Shown in pieces: positions 26,115-34,646 of a stretch of 64,000 nt of DNA. The notes beneath the pieces are model-generated. The model had not been told where the DNA came from and made no database searches. It saw only the letters and a program-made list of their open reading frames with translations. Where the stretch lies: the NCBI RefSeq assembly GCF_015278255.1, contig NZ_JADIJC010000002.1, forward strand, positions 395,601 through 459,600, given 5' to 3'. Origin of the DNA: Microbacterium hibisci. Its GTDB lineage: Bacteria > Actinomycetota > Actinomycetes > Actinomycetales > Microbacteriaceae. The first letter of the stretch is position 1; the number at the start of each line of letters is the position of its first letter. The position numbers and the translations under genes were made by a program.

Positions 26115-26238
26115 CCGGGCCGGGCCGCTGACCACATCGGGCCGCTGACCACATCGCGCCGCCGGCGCCGTCGCCGTTCCGGCGCCCTGGGGCGGGGCGG
26201 CTGCGGGCACCCTCCTGCGCGCCGCGTAGCCTGGACCG

Positions 26239-27912
26239 GTGAGCGATACCGACCTCGTCCGCGCCATCGCCGACGCCTACGTGCGAGAACTCGCCGACCA
26301 TGAGCCCGATTCCGCCGCGGCGATCGGCGTCGACGGGCCGCCGCTCCCCGATCTCGGCCCCGAGTGGCTCCAGCGCAAGTACGAGCTGCAGGGCGAGACC
26401 ATCCAGGCGCTCGACGCAGCCCCGGCCGGTGACCCAGTGCTGCGGGCGGCGCTGCGCGAACGGCTCGAGCGCGAGCGCCTGCTCTTCGACACCGGCTTCA
26501 CGCCACGCCTGGTCGCCGGCCTCGCCACACCGGTGCACCTCGTGCGGTACGCGCTCGAAGGACTGACGGTGACGGCGGATGCCGCGGGCGAGGCGCTGCT
26601 GCGCCGCCTCGAGGCGGCCCCTGCCGCCGTGCGCCAGTACGCCGCCGCGCTGCGGTGGTCGCGCGACAACGCGGACCGCTTCACCGGGACGGGTGTCGCC
26701 CCCGTCCGTCAGCTCGACACCCTCGCCGGTCAGGTGCAGGCGTGGATCGACCGGGACTGGTTCGGGTCGATCCCGCTGGCGCCGGGCACCACGGCCACCG
26801 CCCGAGCGCGGGTGCGAACCGCAGCGGACGAGACGGCCGTCGCCCTCGGCGAGCTGGTCGTGCTCCTTCGCGACGAGCTCCGGCCGGTCGCCCCCAGGGC
26901 GGACGGCGTCGGCGCCGACCAGTACCCCGCCCTGTGCGCCGGCATGCTCGGGGCGCGGATCGACGTCGGCGAGACCTACGCCTACGGCTGGTCGGAGCTG
27001 GAGCGCCTCGTGGGCGAGGCCCGGGCGCTCGCCCGGGAGCTCGGCGGCAGCGGCGACGACCCGGTGCGGGCCGCGGCATCCGTCCTCGACGGCGACCCGC
27101 GCTACCGCCTGGACGGCGTCGCCGCGATCCAGTCGTGGCTGACCCGCCGGGTCGGCGAGACGATCGACGCGGTGGAGCCGGCGTTCGAGCTTCCCGACGG
27201 CGTGCGGCAGGTCGAATGCCTCGTGTCGGAGGCCGCGTCGGGGGTCGTCTACTACACGCCCGGCGCACCCGACGGGTCGACGCCGGGCCGCGTGGTCTGG
27301 ACGATCCCGAGCGGCGTGCCGGTGGCGGCGAGATGGCAGGAGGTGACGAGCGTCCACCACGAGGGCGTGCCCGGTCACCACCTGCAGTTCGTGCTCACCG
27401 CGTCGTACCCCGGCCTGCACGCGTGGCAGCGATACCTGTGCCACGTCCACGGCTACGCCGAGGGCTGGGCCCACTACGCCGAGCAGCTGTCGGACGAGCT
27501 CGGGCTCATCCGCGATCCCGCGGAGCGGCTCGGGCTGCTGCTCGGGCAGATCTGGCGATCGGTGCGCATCGTCGCCGACATCGGGCTGCACACGGGCCTG
27601 CCGATCCCCGCGAACCCGCTCGTCGGCGAAGGGGAGTGGACGCCCGAGGTGGCACGCCGCCTGCTCGTCGACCTCGCCCTGGTCGAGCCGACGCTCGCCG
27701 GGTTCGAGGTCGACCGGTACCTCGGCTGGCCGGGACAGGCTCTCGCGTTCAAGGTCGGGGCGCGACTCTGGGCCGACGTGCGCGCAGCGCAGCAGTCCGC
27801 CCTCGGCGACGACTTCTCGCTCCGCGACTTCCATCGCGACGCCCTCGCGCTGGGACCCATGGGACTCGACCCGCTCCGCGAACTGCTCGAGGCGTCGGTC
27901 CCGTCCCGCTGA
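26239..27912 (+). CDS. DUF885 family metallopeptidase-like protein
   Basis: 557 residues. The zinc-type motif HHEGVPGHHL near residue 374, followed by the downstream ligand region GYAEGWAHYAEQL, identifies the DUF885 family of mostly helical M3/M32-like peptidases. The N-terminal half is helical with no signal peptide, so it is probably cytosolic. A role in peptide or modified-peptide breakdown is inferred from the family. TAGCCT (26227-26232) ends 6 nt before the GTG start. Confidence 0.85.
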   Translation: MSDTDLVRAIADAYVRELADHEPDSAAAIGVDGPPLPDLGPEWLQRKYELQGETIQALDAAPAGDPVLRAALRERLERERLLFDTGFTPRLVAGLATPVHLVRYALEGLTVTADAAGEALLRRLEAAPAAVRQYAAALRWSRDNADRFTGTGVAPVRQLDTLAGQVQAWIDRDWFGSIPLAPGTTATARARVRTAADETAVALGELVVLLRDELRPVAPRADGVGADQYPALCAGMLGARIDVGETYAYGWSELERLVGEARALARELGGSGDDPVRAAASVLDGDPRYRLDGVAAIQSWLTRRVGETIDAVEPAFELPDGVRQVECLVSEAASGVVYYTPGAPDGSTPGRVVWTIPSGVPVAARWQEVTSVHHEGVPGHHLQFVLTASYPGLHAWQRYLCHVHGYAEGWAHYAEQLSDELGLIRDPAERLGLLLGQIWRSVRIVADIGLHTGLPIPANPLVGEGEWTPEVARRLLVDLALVEPTLAGFEVDRYLGWPGQALAFKVGARLWADVRAAQQSALGDDFSLRDFHRDALALGPMGLDPLRELLEASVPSR

Positions 27913-27972
27913 CACGGCGGCCCGCGCGCGCCTGCTGACGAACGACTACCCCGCGCACCTGCCGACGAAGGA

Positions 27973-29220
27973 CTACGGGGAGGCGACGCTCCGCCTGCGG
28001 TCGTCGCGCACCACGACGCCGCTCCGCATGACGAAGTCGAGGCCGCGCAGGGCGCTGATGCCCGCCGTCGGATCGTCGGGCATCGCGATCAGATCCGCGG
28101 CGTGGCCGGGCCGCAGCATCCCGAACCGTCCTTCTTCGCCGAGCCACACCGCCGGTGCCGAGGTGGCGGCCCGGATCACGTCGGAGGGCGCAAGCCCGCC
28201 GCTCTCCATGTGCTCGAGCTCGCGCACGACGGCCGTCGTCCCCTCGAACGCCCAGTAGGGCGGCATGTCGCTGCCGAGCAGGATCTCGACGCCGGCATCG
28301 AGCGCGTGACGGTAGGACTCGAGATGACGGATGCCGGCACCCAGTGAGCGCTCCTGCATCCACGGCGGCACCCCGAGGTCGTCGAAGAACGCCTGCGCGC
28401 GGGTGACGACGAGCGTCGGCACGAGCGCCGCGCCGCGTTCGGCCATCAGCGCGGCGACCTCGGGCGTGAGCTCGTAGCCGTGCTCCACGCAGTCCAGCCC
28501 GAGCTTGACCGCCTCCGCGATCACCTCTGCGGGGCCGGCGTGAGCGGTCACCTTGCGCCCCCACGCGTGGGCCGTCGAGATCGCGGCGGCCATCTCGTCG
28601 CGGGTGAGCTGAGCCGTGGTGATCTGCTCGTGCTCGCCGGCGATGCCGCCCGAGATCATGAGCTTGATGAGATCGGCGCCCAGGGCCACCTGGCTGCGCA
28701 CGCCGCGCGCGAAGGCGTCCGCCCCGTCGCACTCGAGCGTGTCGTCGCCGTCGTGCCCGTGTCCGCCCGTGCAGCAGAGCGCGCGCCCGGCGGTGCGGAT
28801 CCGGGGTCCGAGCACGTAGCCCGCCTCGATCGCGCGCCGCAGCGCGAAGTCCGCACCGGCCTTCTCGGCGACGGAGCGCACGGTGGTCACCCCCGCGACC
28901 AGCGTGCGGCGTGCGGCATCCGCCATGTACAGCGCCAGGTCGTGCGCACCCAGCGCGCTCACCGCGTCGCCGCCGGGGCCGGGGAGCGACAGCGAAAAGT
29001 GGTTGTGCATGTTCACGAGCCCGGGCATCACGAACGCGCCGCCGAGATCGATCGCTCCGGGGGAGCGGACGACGGATGCCTGCGACACGACGTCCGCGAT
29101 GATCCCGCCGTCGATCACGAGCGCGACGCCGTCCTGTGGCCGCGAGCCGTCGCCGTCGACGAGCCGCAGGTTGGTGAGGAGGGCGCTGCCGCTCACCGCG
29201 AGCGGGGTGGGCGCGCTCAT
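27973..29220 (-). CDS. Amidohydrolase family protein (imidazolonepropionase/prolidase-like)
   Basis: 415 residues of the metal-dependent amidohydrolase fold: HxH in MPGLVNMHNHFSLSL, carbamylatable-Lys region LIKLMISGG, later His ligands in VTAHAGPAE and DCVEHGYEL, and the metal Asp in ILLGSDMPPYW. The start at 29220 overlaps the menF stop by 4 bp, so it is translated from the menF transcript. A longer frame exists upstream but would lie wholly inside menF. The substrate is unknown. Its coupling to isochorismate synthase is unusual and unexplained. Confidence 0.87.
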   Translation of the reverse strand: MSAPTPLAVSGSALLTNLRLVDGDGSRPQDGVALVIDGGIIADVVSQASVVRSPGAIDLGGAFVMPGLVNMHNHFSLSLPGPGGDAVSALGAHDLALYMADAARRTLVAGVTTVRSVAEKAGADFALRRAIEAGYVLGPRIRTAGRALCCTGGHGHDGDDTLECDGADAFARGVRSQVALGADLIKLMISGGIAGEHEQITTAQLTRDEMAAAISTAHAWGRKVTAHAGPAEVIAEAVKLGLDCVEHGYELTPEVAALMAERGAALVPTLVVTRAQAFFDDLGVPPWMQERSLGAGIRHLESYRHALDAGVEILLGSDMPPYWAFEGTTAVVRELEHMESGGLAPSDVIRAATSAPAVWLGEEGRFGMLRPGHAADLIAMPDDPTAGISALRGLDFVMRSGVVVRDDRRRSVASP

Positions 29221-30602
29221 GCGAGGGCGTCCACGATGGGGCGGAACTTGACTCGCGTCTCGAGCAGCTCCTTGTCGGGGTTGCTCTGCGCGACGATCCC
29301 GGCGCCGGCGTGCGCCACGACGGGGATCGTGTCGCCGTCGCCCGCGCGGGCTCCTGGGGCTGCGGTGCCGATCTGGGCGCAGCGCAGGGCGATCGCCCAC
29401 TCGCCGTTGCCGTCGCCGTCGATCCAGCCGACAGGACCGGCGTACCGGCCGCGGTCGAAGGGTTCGAGCCGGCGGATGAGGTCAAGCGCGGCATCCGTCG
29501 GCGTCCCCGCCACCGCGGCGGTCGGATGCAGCGCCGCGACGAGGTCGAGGGCCGACGCGTGGTCGGCGAGGTCGCCGGCGACGTCGGTCGCCAGATGCCA
29601 GAGATTCGGCAGCTTGAGCGTGAAGGGCTCGGGATCGGCGCGCAGGTGGCGCACGTGCGGCCCGAGCGTGGCCAGCACGCTCTGCACCGCGTAGCGATGC
29701 TCGTCGAGGTCTTTGACGCTGTGCGCGAGCGACGACGACGCGCCGGCGTCGTCGTGGGCGTCCGTGCCGCGCGGGATCGTGCCGGCGAGCACGCGCGCCG
29801 TCACCACACCCCGCGAGGCGGTCACGAGGGTCTCGGGGCTCGCCCCGATGAGGCCGTCGACGGCGAAGGTCCACGTGTCGGGGTAGTCGTCGGCGAGGGC
29901 GCGGACGAGGCGCCGCAGGTCCGCGCCGGCGGGGATCGTGCCGACCAGGTCCCGTGCGAGCACGACCTTCTCGAGGTCGCCCGCGAGGATCGCGTCGACG
30001 GCGCGCCGCACCGCGGCCTGATACCCGGCGGGGTTCAGCGTGCCCGGGCCGAGGGTCGCCGACCAGTACGGTCCGTACGGTGCCGGGGCGATGTCCTGTG
30101 CCGCGGCGTCGGCGGCACGGGCTTCGGCCGATGCGTCGCCGGCCATCAGCCGGATGCGGGTGATCCATGAACGCCCGCGATGGCGCCCGATGACGGCCCG
30201 GGGCACGACGAGACGGCTGGTACCGGCCGACCGCGGGTCGAACACCAGGGTGCCGAATCCGACCAGGCCGGTGCCGGGAAGCCGCAGCGGGTCGTCGACC
30301 TCCGCCGTCTCGGCGATCCGGCGCCACGCGGCGCCGGGCGCGGCGGCATCAATCGCTCCGGGAGCGGCGGTCCCGCGCGCGGCAGAGTCGGCGTCGGGGG
30401 AGCCGGGGTCGGCCGGGTCGGAACCCGGCGCGCCCTGCGGGCCGCGCTCGTAGCCGGCGACCGACCCGATGCCGACGATCCCGTCGCCGCGGCGCAGCCA
30501 GGCGAGCGGCTCGCCGGGCGAGGCGTACGCGAGGAGGTCGTCGACGTGCTCGATCTCGCGGGTCTCGACCACCAGCCGAGGCGGGCGGTGCGAAAGTGTC
30601 AC
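29217..30602 (-). CDS. menF: Isochorismate synthase
   Basis: 461 residues of the chorismate-binding family, converting chorismate to isochorismate for MenD. Seen are QAAVRRAVDAILAGDLEKVVLARDLVG, GASPETLVTASRGVVTARVLAGTIPRG, the HPTAAVAGTPTDAAL stretch and YAGPVGWIDGDGNGEWAIALRCAQI with catalytic Glu residues. Without a siderophore or salicylate gene nearby, menaquinone use is most likely, so menF rather than entC. TAGGCT on the minus strand ends 6 nt before GTG 30602; this box overlaps the -10 of the divergent gene. Confidence 0.92.
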   Translation of the reverse strand: MTLSHRPPRLVVETREIEHVDDLLAYASPGEPLAWLRRGDGIVGIGSVAGYERGPQGAPGSDPADPGSPDADSAARGTAAPGAIDAAAPGAAWRRIAETAEVDDPLRLPGTGLVGFGTLVFDPRSAGTSRLVVPRAVIGRHRGRSWITRIRLMAGDASAEARAADAAAQDIAPAPYGPYWSATLGPGTLNPAGYQAAVRRAVDAILAGDLEKVVLARDLVGTIPAGADLRRLVRALADDYPDTWTFAVDGLIGASPETLVTASRGVVTARVLAGTIPRGTDAHDDAGASSSLAHSVKDLDEHRYAVQSVLATLGPHVRHLRADPEPFTLKLPNLWHLATDVAGDLADHASALDLVAALHPTAAVAGTPTDAALDLIRRLEPFDRGRYAGPVGWIDGDGNGEWAIALRCAQIGTAAPGARAGDGDTIPVVAHAGAGIVAQSNPDKELLETRVKFRPIVDALA

Positions 30603-30608
30603 CCCTCC

Positions 30609-30618
30609 AGCCTAGACT
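30609..30618. promoter_or_regulatory. Overlapping divergent -10 boxes of menF and the DUF402 gene
   Basis: Within ten bases, AGCCTAGACT carries TAGGCT on the minus strand (30614-30609) and TAGACT on the plus strand (30613-30618), sharing two base pairs. Each ends exactly 6 nt before a GTG (30602 minus, 30625 plus). The whole intergenic gap is 22 bp, so both -35 regions must lie inside the opposite coding sequence. Confidence 0.75.
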
Positions 30619-30624
30619 CGCGAC

Positions 30625-31269
30625 GTGACCGACGCCGCCGACGCACAGTTCCACCCGAACCGTCCCGACCGGCCCGTGGTCGGCGCCGCGCTGCAGTTCC
30701 GGTGGCGCAAGTGGGACGGCGGCGCCCACTGGGTCAACGACTGCATCTACCTCGGCAGCGACCGCTGGGGCGACTGGGTCGGGCAGCCCGACGGCTGGCG
30801 CAACGTGCGCCCGGGACTGGAGTTCCTGGCGGACGGCCCGAACGTCACGCTCGTGCCGCCCAGCGGCGACTACGCGATGACCGTCCACGGCTCGCCGCGG
30901 CGCGTGCGCATCTACATCGACGTCGCGTGGGACGTCCGCTGGGTCGACCGCGAGCCGCGCGGCATCGACATGGACCTCGACGTGGTCAAGGCGATCGACG
31001 GGCGAGGCCTCTTCATCGACGACCGCGACGAGTGGGACGATCATCGCGTCGCGTACGGCTATCCCGCCGATGTCGTCGAAACGCTCGAGGCGCTCGCCCT
31101 CGATCTCGAACAGCGGGTCGCGGCAGGCCATGCGCCGTTCGACGACGCCACGCCCGACGCGTGGCTGACGCGCCTGGCCGAGTACGACGCGGTCGCCCCG
31201 CCCCCGCCCGTGTTCTTCCCGGCCGCCGTAGACGCTGCCGGCCTCGGCGGACCCGGGACCGCCGCCTAG
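30625..31269 (+). CDS. DUF402 domain protein (FomD/nucleoside-diphosphate phosphatase-like)
   Basis: 214 residues. The DUF402 core is clear: RVRIYIDVAWDVRWVDREPRGIDMDLDVVKAIDGRGLFIDDRDEWDDHRVAYGYPADV, whose Asp and Glu residues bind divalent metals in family members such as FomD and Ntdp that hydrolyse nucleoside diphosphates or CMP conjugates. The C-terminus is Pro/Ala-rich. Its exact substrate is not known. A TAGACT -10 sits 6 nt before the GTG. menG follows 9 bp after the stop but has its own -10. Confidence 0.85.
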   Translation: MTDAADAQFHPNRPDRPVVGAALQFRWRKWDGGAHWVNDCIYLGSDRWGDWVGQPDGWRNVRPGLEFLADGPNVTLVPPSGDYAMTVHGSPRRVRIYIDVAWDVRWVDREPRGIDMDLDVVKAIDGRGLFIDDRDEWDDHRVAYGYPADVVETLEALALDLEQRVAAGHAPFDDATPDAWLTRLAEYDAVAPPPPVFFPAAVDAAGLGGPGTAA

Positions 31270-31278
31270 ACTCGAGCC

Positions 31279-32031
31279 GTGGCATCCCACCCCTCCGATC
31301 ACGAGCCCAACCGCGCCGACCTGCACAAGGACCCCTCGCGTGTCAGCGGCATGTTCGACCAGGTCGCGGCGGGGTACGACCGCACCAACACCGTGCTCAG
31401 CCTCGGCAACGACCGGTTCTGGCGCGCCGCGACGACGCGCGCGGTGAATCCGCGACGCGGCCAGCGCATCCTCGACCTCGCCGCCGGCACCGGAGCGTCG
31501 AGCGTCGCGCTCGCCGGGCGCGGCGCGGAGGTGGTCGCGGCCGACTTCTCGCCCGGCATGATCGCGGAGGGCGAGCGCCGCTACGGGCCCAAGGCGCCGG
31601 GTGGCGGCATCCGGAATCTCGCCTTCGTGCAGGCAGACGCGTCCGCGCTGCCGTTCGGCGACGACGAGTTCGACGCCGTCACGATGTCGTTCGGACTGCG
31701 CAACGTCAACGAGCCGAAGAAGGCGCTGAGCGAGCTGCTGCGCGTCACCAAGCCGGGCGGCCGGCTCGTGATCTGCGAGTTCTCGCACCCGCCGTCGAAG
31801 GCGTTCAACGGCCTCTACCGCTTCTACAACGACCGCGTCCTGCCCGTGGTCGCCAAGACCGTGAGCTCGAACGCCGAGGCGTACGACTACCTCAACGAGT
31901 CGATCCGCGACTGGCCCGACCAGCGCACGCTGTCGTCGTGGATCCGTCAGGCCGGCTGGACCGACGTCGCGTACCGCAACCTGTCGATGGGGATCGTGGC
32001 GCTGCACCGCGCGACGAAACCCCAGGTCTGA
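31279..32031 (+). CDS. menG: Demethylmenaquinone methyltransferase
   Basis: 250 residues of the UbiE/MenG family. SAM motif I is ILDLAAGTGASSVALA. FVQADASALPFGDDEFDAVTMSFGLRNV follows, then EFSHPPSKAFNGLYRFYNDRVLPVVAKTVSSNAEAYDYLNESIRDWPDQ, the family signature. It C-methylates demethylmenaquinone, the last step of the pathway. TAGACT (31267-31272), within the end of the DUF402 gene, ends 6 nt before GTG 31279. Confidence 0.95.
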   Translation: MASHPSDHEPNRADLHKDPSRVSGMFDQVAAGYDRTNTVLSLGNDRFWRAATTRAVNPRRGQRILDLAAGTGASSVALAGRGAEVVAADFSPGMIAEGERRYGPKAPGGGIRNLAFVQADASALPFGDDEFDAVTMSFGLRNVNEPKKALSELLRVTKPGGRLVICEFSHPPSKAFNGLYRFYNDRVLPVVAKTVSSNAEAYDYLNESIRDWPDQRTLSSWIRQAGWTDVAYRNLSMGIVALHRATKPQV

Positions 32032-32087
32032 TGCGCATCGGCGTGCGGCCGGGCCGAGACGAAACGCGCCCCCGGTAGGCTGGGTGT

Positions 32088-33143
32088 GTGACACCGACAG
32101 CGCCGGGCTCGCATATCGCGGGCAAGCTGGGCCTCACCGACCGCATCTTCGCGGGTGCGCGATCGCGCAGCCTGCTCAAGACCGTCGAGGCGGGCCTGAA
32201 GCGCGTCGACAGCGCCCTCGAGCGCGAACTGCGGGTGGCCGACCAGCTCGCCGACGCGACCAGCCGCTACCTCTACGACGCCGGCGGCAAGCGCATCCGG
32301 CCCATGCTCGCCCTGCTGACCGCCCAGCTCGGCGACGGCGCGACCGACGAGGTCATCGACGCCGCCACGGCCCTCGAGATGACCCACCTCGGATCGCTGT
32401 ACCACGACGACGTGATGGATGCCGCAGACAAGCGCCGCGGCGTGCCCAGCGCCCACGCGGTGTGGGGCAACAGCATCGCGATCCTCACCGGCGACCTGCT
32501 GTTCTCGCGTGCGAGCCAGATCATGGCCCGCCACGGCGACCAGGCGATCCAGCTGCAGGCCGACACCTTCGAGCGGCTGGTGCTCGGGCAGATGCACGAG
32601 ACCGTCGGCCCCTCCGACAGCGACGACCGCGTCGCGTTCTACCTGCAGGTGCTCTCCGACAAGACCGGCTCGCTCATCGCCGCCGCCGCTCAGTCCGGCG
32701 TGATCTTCTCGAACGGCCCGAAGGAGTTCGAGGCGCCGATGGTCACGTTCGGCGAGAAGGCCGGGGTGGCCTTCCAGCTGCTCGACGACGTCATCGACCT
32801 GTCGGCCGATCCCGACGAGACGGGCAAGGTGCCCGGCACCGACCTGCGCGCCGGCGTGCCGACGATGCCGTACCTCGTGCTCGGGCAGCGGACGGATGCC
32901 GCGTCCCGCGCTCTGCGCGAGCGCATCGACGAGGGCGTCGACCGCATCGCCGACGGCGCCGATCCCGCGATCCTCGACCAGCCCCTGGCGCAGCTGCGCG
33001 ACCACGAGGCCACCCAGGCGACCCTCGACCTCGCCAACGCGTGGTCGACCGAGGCGATCGACGCGCTCGCGCCGATTCCCGACGGACCGGTGCGCGAGGC
33101 GCTGACGCGCTTCGCGCAGGCGGTCGCCGACCGCTCCAGTTAG
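32088..33143 (+). CDS. Polyprenyl diphosphate synthase
   Basis: 351 residues of the trans-isoprenyl diphosphate synthase family. The two Asp-rich motifs are LGSLYHDDVMDAADKRRG and FQLLDDVIDLSADPDETGK; GGKRIRPML binds IPP. The residue before the first motif region is Leu-Tyr-type, which fits medium/long chains. The position after menG suggests it makes the menaquinone side chain used by MenA. TAGGCT (32076-32081) ends 6 nt before the GTG. Confidence 0.92.
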   Translation: MTPTAPGSHIAGKLGLTDRIFAGARSRSLLKTVEAGLKRVDSALERELRVADQLADATSRYLYDAGGKRIRPMLALLTAQLGDGATDEVIDAATALEMTHLGSLYHDDVMDAADKRRGVPSAHAVWGNSIAILTGDLLFSRASQIMARHGDQAIQLQADTFERLVLGQMHETVGPSDSDDRVAFYLQVLSDKTGSLIAAAAQSGVIFSNGPKEFEAPMVTFGEKAGVAFQLLDDVIDLSADPDETGKVPGTDLRAGVPTMPYLVLGQRTDAASRALRERIDEGVDRIADGADPAILDQPLAQLRDHEATQATLDLANAWSTEAIDALAPIPDGPVREALTRFAQAVADRSS

Positions 33144-33185
33144 ACGCGCTCGCTCCCCATCGCTCTCGCCTCCGGCAGCACGGTT

Positions 33186-33220
33186 GTCGAGCGAGCGAGG
33201 AACGAGCGAGACGAAACGCC
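33186..33220. repeat. Solo arm of the palindromic repeat upstream of the reductase
   Basis: GTCGAGCGAGCGAGGAACGAGCGAG through ACGAAACGCC is the reverse complement of the left arm of the 21.86-22.41 kb array. It is a single arm without its partner, 14 bp before the reductase ATG, so it must be in the 5' leader or promoter of that gene. Confidence 0.85.
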
Positions 33221-33233
33221 TGAAAGGACCACC

Positions 33234-34607
33234 ATGACCAAGCTCCGGCTGGCGATCGTCGGCGCAGGACCGGCGGGCATCTACGCCGCCGACATCCTGC
33301 TCAAGGCCGAGCGCAAGTTCGACGTGTCGATCGACCTGTTCGAGCAGCTGCCGGCGCCGTACGGCCTGGTCCGCTACGGCGTCGCGCCCGACCACCCGCG
33401 CATCAAGGGCATCATCACCGCCCTCCGCGAGGTGCTCGACCGCGGCGACATCCGGATCTTCGGCAACGTCCGCTTCGGCGAGGACATCACCCTCGACGAC
33501 CTCAAGCACCACTACAACGCCGTCATCTTCGCCACCGGCGCCATCCGCGACACCGACCTCGACATCCCCGGCATCGACGCCGCCGGATCGTACGGCGCCG
33601 CCGACTTCGTGAGCTGGTTCGACGGCCACCCCGATGTGCCGCGCGAGTGGCCGCTGGACGCCGCATCCGTCGCCGTCATCGGCAACGGCAACGTCGCGCT
33701 CGACGTGTCGCGCATGCTGGCCAAGCACGCCGAGGACCTGCTGCCCACCGAGATCCCCGACAACGTGCACGCCGGCCTCGCCGCCTCGAACGTCACCGAT
33801 GTGCACGTGTTCGGCCGCCGCGGGCCCGCGAACGTCAAGTTCACCCCGCTCGAGCTGCGCGAGCTCGGCGAGCTGCGCGACGTCGACATGGTCGTCTACG
33901 ACGAGGACTTCGACTACGACGACGCCGCCCGCGCCGCGATCACGAGCAACAAGCAGGTCATGGTCATCGACCGCGTGCTGCAGTCGTGGCGCAAGCGCGA
34001 CTCGGTGAACAACGCCGGCGGCACGGCCTCTCGACGTCTGCACCTGCATTTCTACGCCAAGCCCGTGGAGGTGAAGACGGATGCCGAGGGCCGGGTGTCG
34101 GCTCTCGTCTACGAGCGCACCCGTCCGGACGGCGAGGGCGGGGTCGTCGGCACCGGCGAGCTCCGCGAGGTGCCGATCCAGGCGCTGTACCGCGCCGTCG
34201 GCTACTTCGGCTCGCCGCTGCCGGGCGTGCCCTTCGACAAGCGGCACGGGGTGATCCCCAACCGCGAGGGACAGGTGCTGAGCAAGGACTCCAACCAGCG
34301 CGTCAACGGCGTGTACGCGACCGGCTGGATCAAGCGCGGTCCGGTGGGACTCATCGGCCACACCAAGTCCGACGCGATGGAGACCGTGCGTCACCTCATC
34401 AACGACCAGGGCACCTGGTGGCAGCCGGTCGACCCGTCCGAGGCGGCGATCCCGGAACTGCTCGCGTCGCGCGGTGTGCGCTGGACCGACCTCGACGGCT
34501 GGCACCGGCTCGACCAGCACGAGATGGCGCTGGGCGCACCGCACGAGCGCGCCCGTGTCAAGGTGGTACCTCGCGACGAGATGGTGACGATCTCGCGCGG
34601 CGAGTGA
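33234..34607 (+). CDS. Ferredoxin-NADP reductase, FprA-like
   Basis: 457 residues of the adrenodoxin-reductase-like family. FAD motif AIVGAGPAGIYAADILLKAE opens the protein. NADP-binding NGNVALDVSRMLAKHAEDLL, FGRRGPANVKFTPLELREL and the C-terminal GWIKRGPVGLIGHTKSDAMETV complete it. It passes electrons between NADPH and ferredoxins for oxygenases or Fe-S chemistry. AAAGGA lies 5 nt before the ATG, so it is leadered and the leader carries the repeat arm. Confidence 0.93.
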   Translation: MTKLRLAIVGAGPAGIYAADILLKAERKFDVSIDLFEQLPAPYGLVRYGVAPDHPRIKGIITALREVLDRGDIRIFGNVRFGEDITLDDLKHHYNAVIFATGAIRDTDLDIPGIDAAGSYGAADFVSWFDGHPDVPREWPLDAASVAVIGNGNVALDVSRMLAKHAEDLLPTEIPDNVHAGLAASNVTDVHVFGRRGPANVKFTPLELRELGELRDVDMVVYDEDFDYDDAARAAITSNKQVMVIDRVLQSWRKRDSVNNAGGTASRRLHLHFYAKPVEVKTDAEGRVSALVYERTRPDGEGGVVGTGELREVPIQALYRAVGYFGSPLPGVPFDKRHGVIPNREGQVLSKDSNQRVNGVYATGWIKRGPVGLIGHTKSDAMETVRHLINDQGTWWQPVDPSEAAIPELLASRGVRWTDLDGWHRLDQHEMALGAPHERARVKVVPRDEMVTISRGE

Positions 34608-34646
34608 GCCCGCGGGTTCGGGGGTCTGCGCGCATAGGCTGAGGGC

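Noticed and set aside
23253..26267. 1004-codon minus-strand frame opposite menD and PPK2
   Set aside because: Shadow of two conserved genes, no recognisable domain.
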